A stretch of 64,000 bases of DNA, from assembly GCF_025567285.1 (NCBI RefSeq), contig NZ_JAOQJT010000010.1, positions 42,810-106,809 on the forward strand, in the 5' to 3' direction. Origin of the DNA: Coprococcus aceti (lineage in GTDB: Bacteria > Bacillota > Clostridia > Lachnospirales > Lachnospiraceae). Below the pieces are notes generated by a model. It worked only from the letters and a program-made list of their open reading frames with translations. It searched no databases and was not told the DNA's origin. Position numbers and translations under genes: made by a program. Shown piece after piece: positions 1 to 8,384 of the stretch (within the stretch, counting starts at the first letter, position 1; each line of letters opens with the position of its first letter).

Positions 1-73
1 CCATCATAGGACCGTGACCTCTTCTAGGGCCTTTGAAACTTCTCTGATTATTTGTCTGATTCTGTTCTGCCAT
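1..73 (-). CDS. ABC exporter half-transporter, N-terminal fragment (partial)
   Basis: Only the first 24 codons are inside the window; the gene runs off the left edge. The start ATG at 73 lies 3 bases after the stop codon of the neighbouring ABC gene, so the two are almost certainly cotranscribed. The visible peptide is polar and rich in Gln, Asn, Arg and Gly-Pro. This resembles the soluble N-terminal tail of the second subunit of heterodimeric multidrug-type ABC exporters. Product assignment rests on position and this tail and is an inference. Confidence 0.6.
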   Translation of the reverse strand, partial: MAEQNQTNNQRSFKGPRRGHGPMM

Positions 74-76
74 GTC

Positions 77-2269
77 CTACACCTGCCTTTCTGAGTCAGT
101 TCCAAGACTGGCCGCTATCTCCGATGGAGAAAGCTGCGACTCGGCTATCTGCCTGTACTCCTCACAGGTCTGCAAGAGTTCCTTGTGAGTTCCCTTGCCG
201 ACTATCGTACCCTCGTCAAGCACAAGTATCTGATCTGCTGAGAGTATAGTGCTTACACGCTGTGCAACGATAAATACCGTGCTGTCATTTACGTGCTCGC
301 CAAGCGCCTTTCTAACTGCCACATCCGTCTTGAAATCAAGCGCCGAAAAGCTGTCGTCAAATATCAGGATCTTCGGCTTTCTCGCTATGGCTCTGGCTAT
401 AGCAAGACGCTGTTTCTGACCGCCGGACACATTTCCACCACCCTGAGCAACCGCACTGTCGTAACCATGCTCCTTCTCCTCTATGAAGTCGGATGCCTGG
501 GAAATCTCAGCTGCAAGCTTGACATCTTCATCAGATGCATCCGGCGCGCCGAATCTTATATTGGATGCAATCGTTCCTGAGAACAGAATTCCCTTCTGCG
601 GAACAAAACCGATATTCTGTCTCACGCTCTCCATGGTGAGGTCTCTTATATCCTGTCCGTCTATTGTTATCGAGCCCTCCGTAACATCATAGAATCTCGG
701 GAGGAGCTGAACCAGTGTACTCTTACCACAACCGGTACTTCCTATGATCGCCGTAGTCTGTCCAGGCTTGGCCTCAAATGAGATATTCTCAAGTACATTC
801 TCATCTGCGCCCGGATATGCAAATGCGACATTGTCATACTTTACGACACCCCTTGGTGCTTCAAGCTTCTTTGCTCCGGCTGCATCCTGAACTGTCACAT
901 CCGTATCTATGATCTCCTGTATTCTGTCTGCTGCCACGCTGGCACGAGGGAGCATGACTGACATCATGCTGAGCATAAGGAATGACATAATGATAAGCAT
1001 TGTATATGTAATAAATGCAGTCATTGATCCTACCTGAAGGACACCCGCATCGATCTTGTGGGCTGCCACCCACTCTATAAGTATGCTTATTGCATACATG
1101 ATGAACATGAGTATAGGCATTGCAAATGTCATGACTCTGTTGACGAACAAGGTGTTCTTCGTCAGGTCTTTATTTGCCTCATCGAATCTCTCTTCCTCGC
1201 GTTCCTCTCTGCCAAATGCCCTGATAACCGGGATACCTGTAAGTATCTCTCTTGACACAAGGTTTACTCTGTCCACCAGTGTCTGCATAACTTTAAACTT
1301 TGGCATGGCAATGACCATAAGCGTTCCCATGAGGATCACAACTGCTGCTATACCGATGAATATTACCCAGCCCATTCCGGCTCCGTTCCCAACAACCTTG
1401 ACGATTCCTCCAATAGAAAGTATCGGTGCATATAGAACCATTCTGAGCATCATAACTGTAACCATCTGTATCTGCTGGACATCATTTGTAGATCTCGTTA
1501 TAAGAGATGCAGTTGAGAACTTGTTGATCTCAGCATCCGAAAATGCGATAACCTTGTTGAACACCTTCTCTCTGAGTCCGCAGGCAACGCTTGCCGCAAC
1601 CCTTGACGCCACAAGTCCTATGAGAACCGCAGCTGCTGCCATGAGAAGTGACATTCCAAGCATCTTCACCGCTGCCCACTTCAGATATGACATCTGTCCT
1701 GCCTTATAATCGTAGCCAAAGCTGTCATAGCATATCCTTGTACATGCGATGGCTGTGGATTCCATATAATCCTCCCCCATGCTATCGAGCATGCCGTCAA
1801 CCGTAGGTTTCATCTGTTCACCGATCTGCGCCCACATCTCCTCCGGCATCTCGTCAAGGGTGATTCCCATCTTATCAAGTCCTGCCTTGATCTCATTGTC
1901 CTCGTCAGAGTTCACCATCTGATATGGATAGTAATACATCATAAGCCCCTTCATACAGGCACTATCCACTTCGTCTATGTGTTTCTCGCCGTCTTCTGTC
2001 AGGTAATAATAACCATCCGAACCATCTTTATAATATTTCTTCCATACGGCTTTCTCATCGTCATCCATAAATCCGTCTATCACTTTGTAGGCTTTCTCCG
2101 GGATCTGTTTCGGACTGCAGTTCTCTATACCGTAGTTCTGTATACCGGTATCTATGAGCTTTGAGGTGTAGTCCGGAAGTGACAGATCACAGTATGCCTG
2201 CAGAACGAGAAGCAGGGCTATGATAATGACCGACTTCCAATACGGCTTCAGATTTCTGAATATCTGCAT
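77..2269 (-). CDS. ABC exporter, fused membrane and ATPase domains, with large extracytoplasmic insert
   Basis: A 730-aa type I ABC exporter half. One TM helix (about residues 12-30) is followed by a long acidic, Tyr-rich segment (about 35-195), then the remaining TM helices (about 200-450) and a complete nucleotide-binding domain. The NBD shows Walker A GSTGCGKST, signature VSGGQKQRLAIARAIA, Walker B ILIFDDSFSALD and an H-loop replaced by Gln (VAQRV). A degenerate H-loop fits one half of a heterodimeric exporter. Usual length is about 580 aa; the excess is the insert between TM1 and TM2, expected outside the cell. The start has AAGGAGG 7 bases upstream. The partner gene follows after 3 bases. 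Substrate is unknown; multidrug or peptide export is likely. A nested inverted repeat ends 27 bases upstream of the start. Confidence 0.88.
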   Translation of the reverse strand: MQIFRNLKPYWKSVIIIALLLVLQAYCDLSLPDYTSKLIDTGIQNYGIENCSPKQIPEKAYKVIDGFMDDDEKAVWKKYYKDGSDGYYYLTEDGEKHIDEVDSACMKGLMMYYYPYQMVNSDEDNEIKAGLDKMGITLDEMPEEMWAQIGEQMKPTVDGMLDSMGEDYMESTAIACTRICYDSFGYDYKAGQMSYLKWAAVKMLGMSLLMAAAAVLIGLVASRVAASVACGLREKVFNKVIAFSDAEINKFSTASLITRSTNDVQQIQMVTVMMLRMVLYAPILSIGGIVKVVGNGAGMGWVIFIGIAAVVILMGTLMVIAMPKFKVMQTLVDRVNLVSREILTGIPVIRAFGREEREEERFDEANKDLTKNTLFVNRVMTFAMPILMFIMYAISILIEWVAAHKIDAGVLQVGSMTAFITYTMLIIMSFLMLSMMSVMLPRASVAADRIQEIIDTDVTVQDAAGAKKLEAPRGVVKYDNVAFAYPGADENVLENISFEAKPGQTTAIIGSTGCGKSTLVQLLPRFYDVTEGSITIDGQDIRDLTMESVRQNIGFVPQKGILFSGTIASNIRFGAPDASDEDVKLAAEISQASDFIEEKEHGYDSAVAQGGGNVSGGQKQRLAIARAIARKPKILIFDDSFSALDFKTDVAVRKALGEHVNDSTVFIVAQRVSTILSADQILVLDEGTIVGKGTHKELLQTCEEYRQIAESQLSPSEIAASLGTDSERQV

Positions 2270-2295
2270 GTCATTTCCTCCTTGAACAATTATTG

Positions 2296-2477
2296 ATCAG
2301 ATGAATGTATCCCCCTCTAGTCTTTCTATGTGCACAACATAACATCACCTGTACCGGATCGCTCCCGCTCATTTCGGCCTACAGCGGTACTAAGGACCGG
2401 TGGCCTCAAATGTCCTGTACAGGTGATGTTATGTTGTACACGTTAATATACATTATGCAGGGATACATTCATCTGAT
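2296..2477. repeat. 182-bp nested inverted-repeat element
   Basis: Outer arms 2296-2313 and 2460-2477 are an 18-bp perfect inverted repeat. Inner arms 2330-2354 and 2417-2441 match in 24 of 25 positions. Inside these are further pairings (ACCGG with CCGGT; CATTTCGGCC with GGCCTCAAATG). The whole can fold into one long interrupted hairpin on either strand. It has no convincing ORF and no T-run, so it is not a simple terminator. It sits in the leader region of the ABC exporter operon. It may be a MITE-like element, a structured leader RNA or a regulator-binding region. Confidence 0.75.
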
Positions 2478-2642
2478 ATCTACGCTTTCTTCTGACGGAG
2501 AAAATGCCATGCTTTAGCTGACGTTGTTTTCCCCTTTACATTTCCAAGCGTATTCTTACTTTATTTGAATATCTTTGAAAGTTTATCATTGCTTATATTC
2601 TCAGTCAATTAAATATCTATAAAGATTTAATTATTTTTATTA

Positions 2643-2680
2643 CAAAAATACGACAGTCGCTGTTCTCCAGCAACTGCCGT
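2643..2680 (-). terminator. Rho-independent terminator after the FeoA-like gene
   Basis: Arms 2650-2662 and 2668-2680 form a 13-bp stem with wobble pairs and a 5-base loop. The minus-strand transcript continues into TATTTTTG. It lies 26 bases past the stop of the FeoA-like gene. Confidence 0.8.
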
Positions 2681-2705
2681 TTTTTCCGTTTCTTCCGCTT
2701 TCAAT

Positions 2706-2912
2706 CTAAGCTAGCTTTATCCGCTCCGCCGCGTCCCTTGTTATCGCTAGTCTTTTTCCATTTACTTTGATTATCACATTGCCAAAGTAAGACGATACGA
2801 CCTGCACCTGATCTCCGGTCTCAAGCTGACATGCGCCGAACAGGGATCTGTCCGCGCAGTTCCAAGCTATCTCACCTGAGAAACCGTTTACTGCATCTGA
2901 TAATGACATCAT
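2706..2912 (-). CDS. FeoA-domain small protein
   Basis: A 68-aa protein made almost entirely of one FeoA (SH3-like beta-barrel) domain. Its C-terminal part, VIIKVNGKRLAITRDAAERI, is the typical FeoA ending. FeoA proteins assist the FeoB ferrous-iron channel, but no feoB is in this window, so the iron role is inferred from family only. The ATG at 2912 is chosen because GAAGGGGTGG lies just upstream; an in-frame start 17 codons earlier has no such site. The gene stands alone, with its own promoter and terminator. Confidence 0.75.
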   Translation of the reverse strand: MMSLSDAVNGFSGEIAWNCADRSLFGACQLETGDQVQVVSSYFGNVIIKVNGKRLAITRDAAERIKLA

Positions 2913-3013
2913 AGTAACCACCCCTTCAAAATAATAGATTTCATGAATCATCTTATGTATCAACGCACTATCCGATATACAATTTATCTTTCGTTCCTTC
3001 TATTGTCTACACA

Positions 3014-3044
3014 ATTATAACTCTTCAGGGTCGGTGCAAGTCAA
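3014..3044 (-). promoter_or_regulatory. Promoter candidate for the FeoA-like gene
   Basis: On the minus strand TTGACT (3039-3044) and TATAAT (3014-3019) are separated by 19 bases. Both hexamers are near the sigma-A consensus, though the spacer is 2 longer than optimal. The 5' leader would be about 95 nt. Confidence 0.5.
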
Positions 3045-3101
3045 TTCTAATTGTTAGTATATGGGGCTAATCTTTCTTACACCGAACTAACTTGGATACA
3101 C

Positions 3102-3147
3102 AAAAACCCCACCGACATCCGACTTACCATCAGACATCAGTGGGGTT
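3102..3147 (-). terminator. Rho-independent terminator after ilvE
   Basis: AACCCCAC pairs with GTGGGGTT, extended by ten further positions with four G-U pairs into an 18-bp stem (3105-3147). A minus-strand TTTTT follows. It lies 46 bases beyond the ilvE stop codon. Confidence 0.88.
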
Positions 3148-3192
3148 ATAATGTTCTCAATATTTATTATCTTACACCGAATTACTTGATCA

Positions 3193-4218
3193 TTACTCGA
3201 TTACCTTAAGCCATCCCTCTGGACCTTCGATTCTGCCCATCTGGATTCCTGTAAGAGTATCATACAGCTTCTGGATAACTGGTTCCATCTTCTCCATACC
3301 GCTTGGGAAACAGATCTCCTTGCCGTGGTCGTTGATCTTGCCTACAGGTGAGATAACTGCTGCTGTACCGCACAGACCGCACTCTGCAAAATCCTTAACC
3401 TCATCGAAGTATACTTCTCTCTCCTCAGCCTCAAGTCCAAGGATATCCTTTGCAACTACCATCAGTGAACGTCTTGTGATCGATGGGAGGATACTATTTG
3501 ACTTAGGTGTAACTACCTTGCCGTCCTTTGTAACGAAGATGAAGTTTGCTCCACCTGTCTCCTCAACCTTTGTTCTTGTAGCTGCATCGAGATACATATT
3601 CTCATCGAATCCCTCTTTGTGTGCTGTAACTATTGCATGAAGGCTCATTGCATAGTTAAGACCAGCCTTGATGTGTCCTGTTCCGTGAGGTGCTGCTCTA
3701 TCGAAATCTGAAACCTTGATTGTGATAGGCTTTGCACCGCCCTTGAAGTAAGGACCAACTGGTGTTGTGAGGATTCTGAACTGATACTCGTCTGCCGGCT
3801 TAACACCTATAACTGGATTTGAACCGAACATATATGGTCTGATATATAATGTAGCACCTGATCCGTAAGGTGGTACATAATCAATATTTGCCTTTACTGT
3901 ATCTACTATTGCCTGTACAAATCTATCCTCTGGGAAAGGTGGCATCTCAAGTCTTCTTGCTGAGTCTGCCATTCTGCTTGCGTTGAGGTCAGGACGGAAA
4001 CATACAACACGTCCATCCTCTGTTCTGTAAGCCTTCATTCCCTCGAAAACTGTCTGAGCGTACTGAAGAACACCTGCGCACTCGTTTAATACTACGTTAG
4101 GATCCTCTGTGAGTGTACCCTCATCCCATGCACCATCCTTATAATTTGCTACAAATCTCTTATCTGTCTGAACATAGCCAAATCCAAGGTTTGCCCAATC
4201 GATATTCTTCTTATCCAT
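3193..4218 (-). CDS. ilvE: Branched-chain amino acid aminotransferase
   Basis: A 341-aa fold-type IV PLP enzyme that interconverts Val, Leu and Ile with their 2-oxo acids, using glutamate/2-oxoglutarate. The likely Schiff-base Lys is K184 in GHIKAGLNYA. The cofactor motif EETGGANFIF follows at about 219-228. A C-terminal CGLCGTAAVISPVG segment (about 283) with a CxxC pair is typical of the IlvE2 type. Length is normal for the family. The gene is monocistronic, with a strong terminator downstream and no linked ilv genes. Confidence 0.95.
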   Translation of the reverse strand: MDKKNIDWANLGFGYVQTDKRFVANYKDGAWDEGTLTEDPNVVLNECAGVLQYAQTVFEGMKAYRTEDGRVVCFRPDLNASRMADSARRLEMPPFPEDRFVQAIVDTVKANIDYVPPYGSGATLYIRPYMFGSNPVIGVKPADEYQFRILTTPVGPYFKGGAKPITIKVSDFDRAAPHGTGHIKAGLNYAMSLHAIVTAHKEGFDENMYLDAATRTKVEETGGANFIFVTKDGKVVTPKSNSILPSITRRSLMVVAKDILGLEAEEREVYFDEVKDFAECGLCGTAAVISPVGKINDHGKEICFPSGMEKMEPVIQKLYDTLTGIQMGRIEGPEGWLKVIE

Positions 4219-4403
4219 ATCTACATCTTCCTTTCACTTTAGCTTGTGCTTTTTTGTATGTGTCTGTTATATCACATTATTTCGCCTTTTTCCATATGTA
4301 TATTGAACATTTGCTTGAAAAATTAAGGTTTTTCTTCCAAAAATGGCTAATTTTTTCATGTTACAATGTACAATTTGATGATTTTCCCAAGTTACAAGCT
4401 TGT

Positions 4404-4958
4404 CTACTTCAACTTATTACCCTCTGAGAAAGCATCGCCAACCCTGTCGCCGAGTGCAAAATATCCATGTCCGATGGTGTCAAACACGATCGGATGGAAC
4501 TCTTCATATGTGATCTCGCCGTCATCGCCCAGGATACGGTCGTCTGCAACAACATTTACAATCTCGCCGAGGAACTTGTCCCCGTCTATGATCTCCTTGA
4601 GCTTGCACTCCATTGTCAGTGAAAGCTCGTTGATGACTGGAGCATTTACAAACTCGCTCTTTCTGGTTGTAAAACCAGCCTTCTTCATCTTGTCTGGCTC
4701 GTCATTTGCCGACACGATTCCCACATAGTCACAGGCTACCACATGCTCTGCATCAGCAATGGCAACTGTGAACGCTTTGTTCAGCTTTATATTCTCGGTA
4801 GTCTTATGACTTCCAAGGTCAAATATGATCTCATTTGCTCCGACTATTCCGCCCCATGCCGCATTCATGACATTTGCATTGCCATCGGCATCGTATGTTC
4901 CGATCATCATGACCGGTTGTGGCACCAGCATAGGTTTTGCACCAAGATTCTTACTCAT
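4404..4958 (-). CDS. Flavin reductase-like FMN-binding protein
   Basis: A 184-aa protein of the flavin reductase-like split-barrel family. These bind FMN and reduce flavins or small substrates with NAD(P)H. The N-terminal part contains MMIGTYDADGNANVMNAAW and a later VACDYVGIVSANDEPDKM segment, both typical of the family's FMN-binding half. Length is normal. AAGGAGG precedes the ATG. It is alone between ilvE and the anion transporter. The physiological substrate cannot be told from sequence. Confidence 0.85.
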   Translation of the reverse strand: MSKNLGAKPMLVPQPVMMIGTYDADGNANVMNAAWGGIVGANEIIFDLGSHKTTENIKLNKAFTVAIADAEHVVACDYVGIVSANDEPDKMKKAGFTTRKSEFVNAPVINELSLTMECKLKEIIDGDKFLGEIVNVVADDRILGDDGEITYEEFHPIVFDTIGHGYFALGDRVGDAFSEGNKLK

Positions 4959-5036
4959 ATTATCTGCCTCCTTAATTTGAAGAAACTTACCTTTCTATTT
5001 TATGACTACTGCCATCTAAGGGCAATATTTTTCTGG

Positions 5037-6176
5037 CTAAAATATTATTTCCCACATGCATATAAGCACCACCAGGAACAGCACATTTGCAAATGTGAAG
5101 TATACCAGATATCTTCCTCTGGCGCCCTTGTCCTGTCTCGCCACGTATTTGAACGAGATCAGGCTCGCCATGGACGCTATAAGAGTTCCAAGTCCGCCGA
5201 GATTGGTGCCGACTATCAGATCCGTGTATCTGTCTGTAAACCCCGACAACAAAACCGCAGCCGGAACATTGCTTATGACCTGACTTGCAAGTACTGATGT
5301 GATCATCTCATGCCCGCCAAGAACACTCTCCACAAATGTCCTAAATTCTTCTATTCTTCCCATGTTTCCGATAAACACGAAGAATCCCACAAATGTGAAT
5401 ATCAGCGAATAGTCTACCTTCAGCAGCAATCTTCTCTGACATATAAGGACTACCACAAGCACTACCGCAAATGTCACCCAGTATGGGACGATCCGCGCCA
5501 CGGTGAGCAATGACAACACAAAAAGTATGCTATATATACCCACCAGCTTCCTGTTCACCTGTATATCACTGCCTGAAAGTCTGATCTCAAGCTGCCTGTT
5601 TTTTCCTTTCATACATACTATGATCCATATCACAAGAAGCGCTGCCGATGCCACTGTATATGGCAACATAAGCAATACAAACCTGCCTGCGCTGATCCCT
5701 GCAAGTCCGTACAAGTACAGATTCTGCGGGTTGCCTATAGGTGTCAGCATGCTTCCAAGGTTCGCAGCTATGGTCTGGAGGGTTATCACCGGCACCATCC
5801 ATCTGGTGAGTACTTCCTCTCCTGCCATACCAAGGACCGTGAGTGTCATCGGTACAAATGTTATGAGCGACACATCATTTGTGATAAACATGCTGAAAAA
5901 GAAACACATGAATATCAGGACAATTGTCACCGCCCGGAGCGAACCCATACGATTTATCATACTTTTCGCTATGATGCCAAACATCCCCTGCTGTGAAAAT
6001 CCCGCGACCACTGTCATAAGACAGAAAAGTATCGCAAGTGTCCTGAAATCTATGTAGTCCACATACGCGCTGTCCGGAGGCACGATAAATGCCGATATCA
6101 CCGCCAGCAGAAGTGCCACGGTGAGCACTGTCTCTTTGCGGACAAATTCTCTGATTTTCTTTATACCCCCGATCAT
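5037..6176 (-). CDS. SLC13/ArsB-type anion transporter
   Basis: A 379-aa, roughly 10-11 TM protein of the ion transporter (ArsB/NhaD/citrate transporter) superfamily. Two inverted-topology signature segments are visible: ITNDVSLITFVPM (about 100) and SQVISNVPAAVLLSGFT (about 300), plus GSMLTPIGNPQNLY. Such proteins move di/tricarboxylates, arsenite or other anions using an ion gradient; the substrate is not resolvable here. The start overlaps the stop of the HD-domain gene (ATGA), so the two are translationally coupled. Confidence 0.82.
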   Translation of the reverse strand: MIGGIKKIREFVRKETVLTVALLLAVISAFIVPPDSAYVDYIDFRTLAILFCLMTVVAGFSQQGMFGIIAKSMINRMGSLRAVTIVLIFMCFFFSMFITNDVSLITFVPMTLTVLGMAGEEVLTRWMVPVITLQTIAANLGSMLTPIGNPQNLYLYGLAGISAGRFVLLMLPYTVASAALLVIWIIVCMKGKNRQLEIRLSGSDIQVNRKLVGIYSILFVLSLLTVARIVPYWVTFAVVLVVVLICQRRLLLKVDYSLIFTFVGFFVFIGNMGRIEEFRTFVESVLGGHEMITSVLASQVISNVPAAVLLSGFTDRYTDLIVGTNLGGLGTLIASMASLISFKYVARQDKGARGRYLVYFTFANVLFLVVLICMWEIIF

Positions 6177-6718
6177 GGTCTGAATGTCCTGAGTGCCTCT
6201 ATAGTCTTGGTGATCAATTCATCAAGTGACCAACCAAGCATATCTGCACCTCTTTCGATGACCTCCCTGGAGCATCCCGCAGCAAATCCCTTGCTCTTGT
6301 ATTTCTTCTTAACTGACTTGAGTTCCAGATCTTGAACACTCTTTGATGGTCTCATAAGTGTAACCGCTCCGATAAGTCCTGTAAGCTCGTCCACAGCATA
6401 GAGAACCTTCTCCATCTCATGTTCTGGTTTTATGTCAACCGTGATACCATAGCCATGGCTTGCCGTCGCATGTATGATCCTCTCGTCAACACCGTGCGCT
6501 CTCATGATCTCCTGGGACTTGATGCAATGCTGCTCAGGATACTGTTCAAAGTCCAGATCGTGAAGCAGTCCGACTATTCCCCAGAACTCTTCCTCATCGC
6601 CATAACCAAGTTCCCTTGCAAAATACCTCATGGTTCCCTCTACGATCTGTGCATGCTCCAGATGAAACTCATCCTTGTTGTACTCTGTGAGTAATTCCCA
6701 CGCTTCTTCTCTTGTCAT
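6173..6718 (-). CDS. HD-domain (HDIG-type) metal-dependent phosphohydrolase
   Basis: A 181-aa protein. The HD motif GLLHDLDFEQYP lies at about residues 49-60, with the first His (EHAQIVEGTM) about 30 residues earlier. A later ATASHGYG supplies another metal-ligand His. Family members hydrolyse phosphate esters of nucleotides or related compounds. Coupling to the downstream anion transporter by a 4-base overlap suggests a shared role, but no pathway is evident. The start is supported by AGGAG 8 bases upstream. Confidence 0.82.
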   Translation of the reverse strand: MTREEAWELLTEYNKDEFHLEHAQIVEGTMRYFARELGYGDEEEFWGIVGLLHDLDFEQYPEQHCIKSQEIMRAHGVDERIIHATASHGYGITVDIKPEHEMEKVLYAVDELTGLIGAVTLMRPSKSVQDLELKSVKKKYKSKGFAAGCSREVIERGADMLGWSLDELITKTIEALRTFRP

Positions 6719-6835
6719 CTTTTTATTCTCCTCGTATTATATAGTAGTAAATTTATTTCCTTGCATATCTCTTCATTTTTTGCAGAAAAAATTCACACGC
6801 CTCTGATTCTGTTTCAAACAAATTCAATCCCATAT

Positions 6836-8206
6836 CTATCTAAGCAGTGCAGGTCTGCACACACGTGCCGACATCTGTTCCTTGAGTCCTGTGATCTTTG
6901 CGGCACACGTCGTCAAATTCGCCGCAGCATTTTCAGGCTTCATCGCCGTTCTCACCTGCTCCGGATCACTGTCATCTATCCCAAGCACATTGTTTACCGC
7001 ATAGCACTCATTGAACACTCCTTCTTTGACGCAGTTCTCCGCGCCATCCCCAAGACATCCTCCTATGGCGATCACATATTTGCCGTGTTTCTTTGCAAGC
7101 TTTGCGACTCCCAATGGGGTCTTGCCCATCATGGTCTGGGCATCTATCCTGCCCTCACCGGTTATTACAGTATCCGCCCATTCTACGTCCGCCTCAAGCC
7201 CTGTCTCAGACAAAACTATATCAATTCCTGGCGTTAGTTTTCCGCCGAGGAACATGAGAAATGCATATCCGAGACCACCCGCAGCGCCGGCGCCTAGTGT
7301 ATACCTGTCGAATTTTCCTGTTTCATTTTCACCTACAGGCTCTGTATCTACGTCAGTTTTTTCATATCCACAGTCAATAAGCTGTGCCGATTTGCTCAAA
7401 CCTTCTACCGATTCTTCTACAATATCAGCATAATGCTTCATGTATTCTTCCATGAGCTCAACAGTCTCCGCATTTGCCCCCTTCTGTGGTGCAAATACCC
7501 GGCTGCATCCGAGCTCACCTACAAGTGGATTCGTCACATCACAGGCGATACGGAATGAACAGTGCATTAACTTTGATACAAATTCCACTTCGCCATCACC
7601 TGTCACACGAGAAACTTCAGCTTCTTTCTGGCCAGATTTATTGTCAATACCAAACATACCATCAGGTCTGATCATACGCTCCAGGACGCCAAGTCCCGCC
7701 GCTCCATATGGCACATCTTTCCCATCCGCATCAAGACAGGAAAATCCAAGAGCCTGAAGCATTCCTATCCCGCCGTCATTCGTTGCACTACCACCTATCC
7801 CGATGATAAAACGCTCACATCCCTTTGAAACGGCATCATTTATCATCTCACCGACACCATATGTAGTCGTATGCATCGGATCTCTCCGGTTCTCCGGAAC
7901 AAGTGGAAGCCCCGCCGCCGCTGCCATCTCCATGACAGCAGTTCGCCCGTCTGCGGCATTATATATTGTATATTCCGCAGTGATCCTATCACCAAGCGGT
8001 CCGGTCACATAACATCGCTCTCTGCTGACACCATCTCTTCCATATATAAGAGCATCAGTAGTGCCCTCTCCGCCATCAGCCACAGGACGTACCCTGACCT
8101 CTGTATCCGGCAATATTGACTTTATTCCTTTTTTTATGGCATTCCCCGCTTCAAGACTCGTCATGCTTCCCTTGAAAGAGTCAACCGCCACAAGTATCTT
8201 CTTCAT
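6836..8206 (-). CDS. Glycerate kinase (GarK/GlxK family)
   Basis: A 456-aa enzyme that phosphorylates D-glycerate with ATP. It begins with MKKILVAVDSFKGSMTS, the family's hallmark start, with AGGAG 6 bases upstream. A longer in-frame start 42 codons upstream has no ribosome site and non-homologous sequence. VRPVADGGEGTTDAL, GIGGSATNDGGIGML and VITGEGRIDAQTMMGKTP are the expected active-site motifs. The family is usually about 380 aa; the excess lies in the middle (about 185-220 and 285-310) and at the C-terminus. Probably monocistronic; no glycerate-pathway neighbours. Confidence 0.9.
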   Translation of the reverse strand: MKKILVAVDSFKGSMTSLEAGNAIKKGIKSILPDTEVRVRPVADGGEGTTDALIYGRDGVSRERCYVTGPLGDRITAEYTIYNAADGRTAVMEMAAAAGLPLVPENRRDPMHTTTYGVGEMINDAVSKGCERFIIGIGGSATNDGGIGMLQALGFSCLDADGKDVPYGAAGLGVLERMIRPDGMFGIDNKSGQKEAEVSRVTGDGEVEFVSKLMHCSFRIACDVTNPLVGELGCSRVFAPQKGANAETVELMEEYMKHYADIVEESVEGLSKSAQLIDCGYEKTDVDTEPVGENETGKFDRYTLGAGAAGGLGYAFLMFLGGKLTPGIDIVLSETGLEADVEWADTVITGEGRIDAQTMMGKTPLGVAKLAKKHGKYVIAIGGCLGDGAENCVKEGVFNECYAVNNVLGIDDSDPEQVRTAMKPENAAANLTTCAAKITGLKEQMSARVCRPALLR

Positions 8207-8311
8207 AATAACTCCTGTCTGTATACTGAAGCACCAGTCATCCATCTTTGTACATGGCTGAAGCTTCACATCGACTTTGTATATTATAATACCATCTGCA
8301 ATTTTTGCACA

Positions 8312-8360
8312 CAAAAAGTGGGGCGTATACAAAACTGTTGTTATGTTCTGTATACGCCCC
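8312..8360 (-). terminator. Rho-independent terminator after the secreted Fn3-like gene
   Basis: A perfect 11-bp stem (8320-8330 with 8350-8360, GGGGCGTATAC) is followed on the minus strand by ACTTTTTG. It lies 25 bases past the stop of the secreted protein gene. Confidence 0.88.
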
Positions 8361-8384
8361 GTTGTTCAAAAGGATGTTATTAAG

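Noticed and set aside
1056..1709. 217-codon plus-strand frame inside the ABC exporter gene
   Set aside because: Antisense shadow of the transmembrane region; low-complexity Ile/Thr/Ser composition and no ribosome site.
2305..2517. 70-codon plus-strand frame across the nested inverted repeat
   Set aside because: It follows the palindrome arms on both sides, has no ribosome site and no protein-like pattern.
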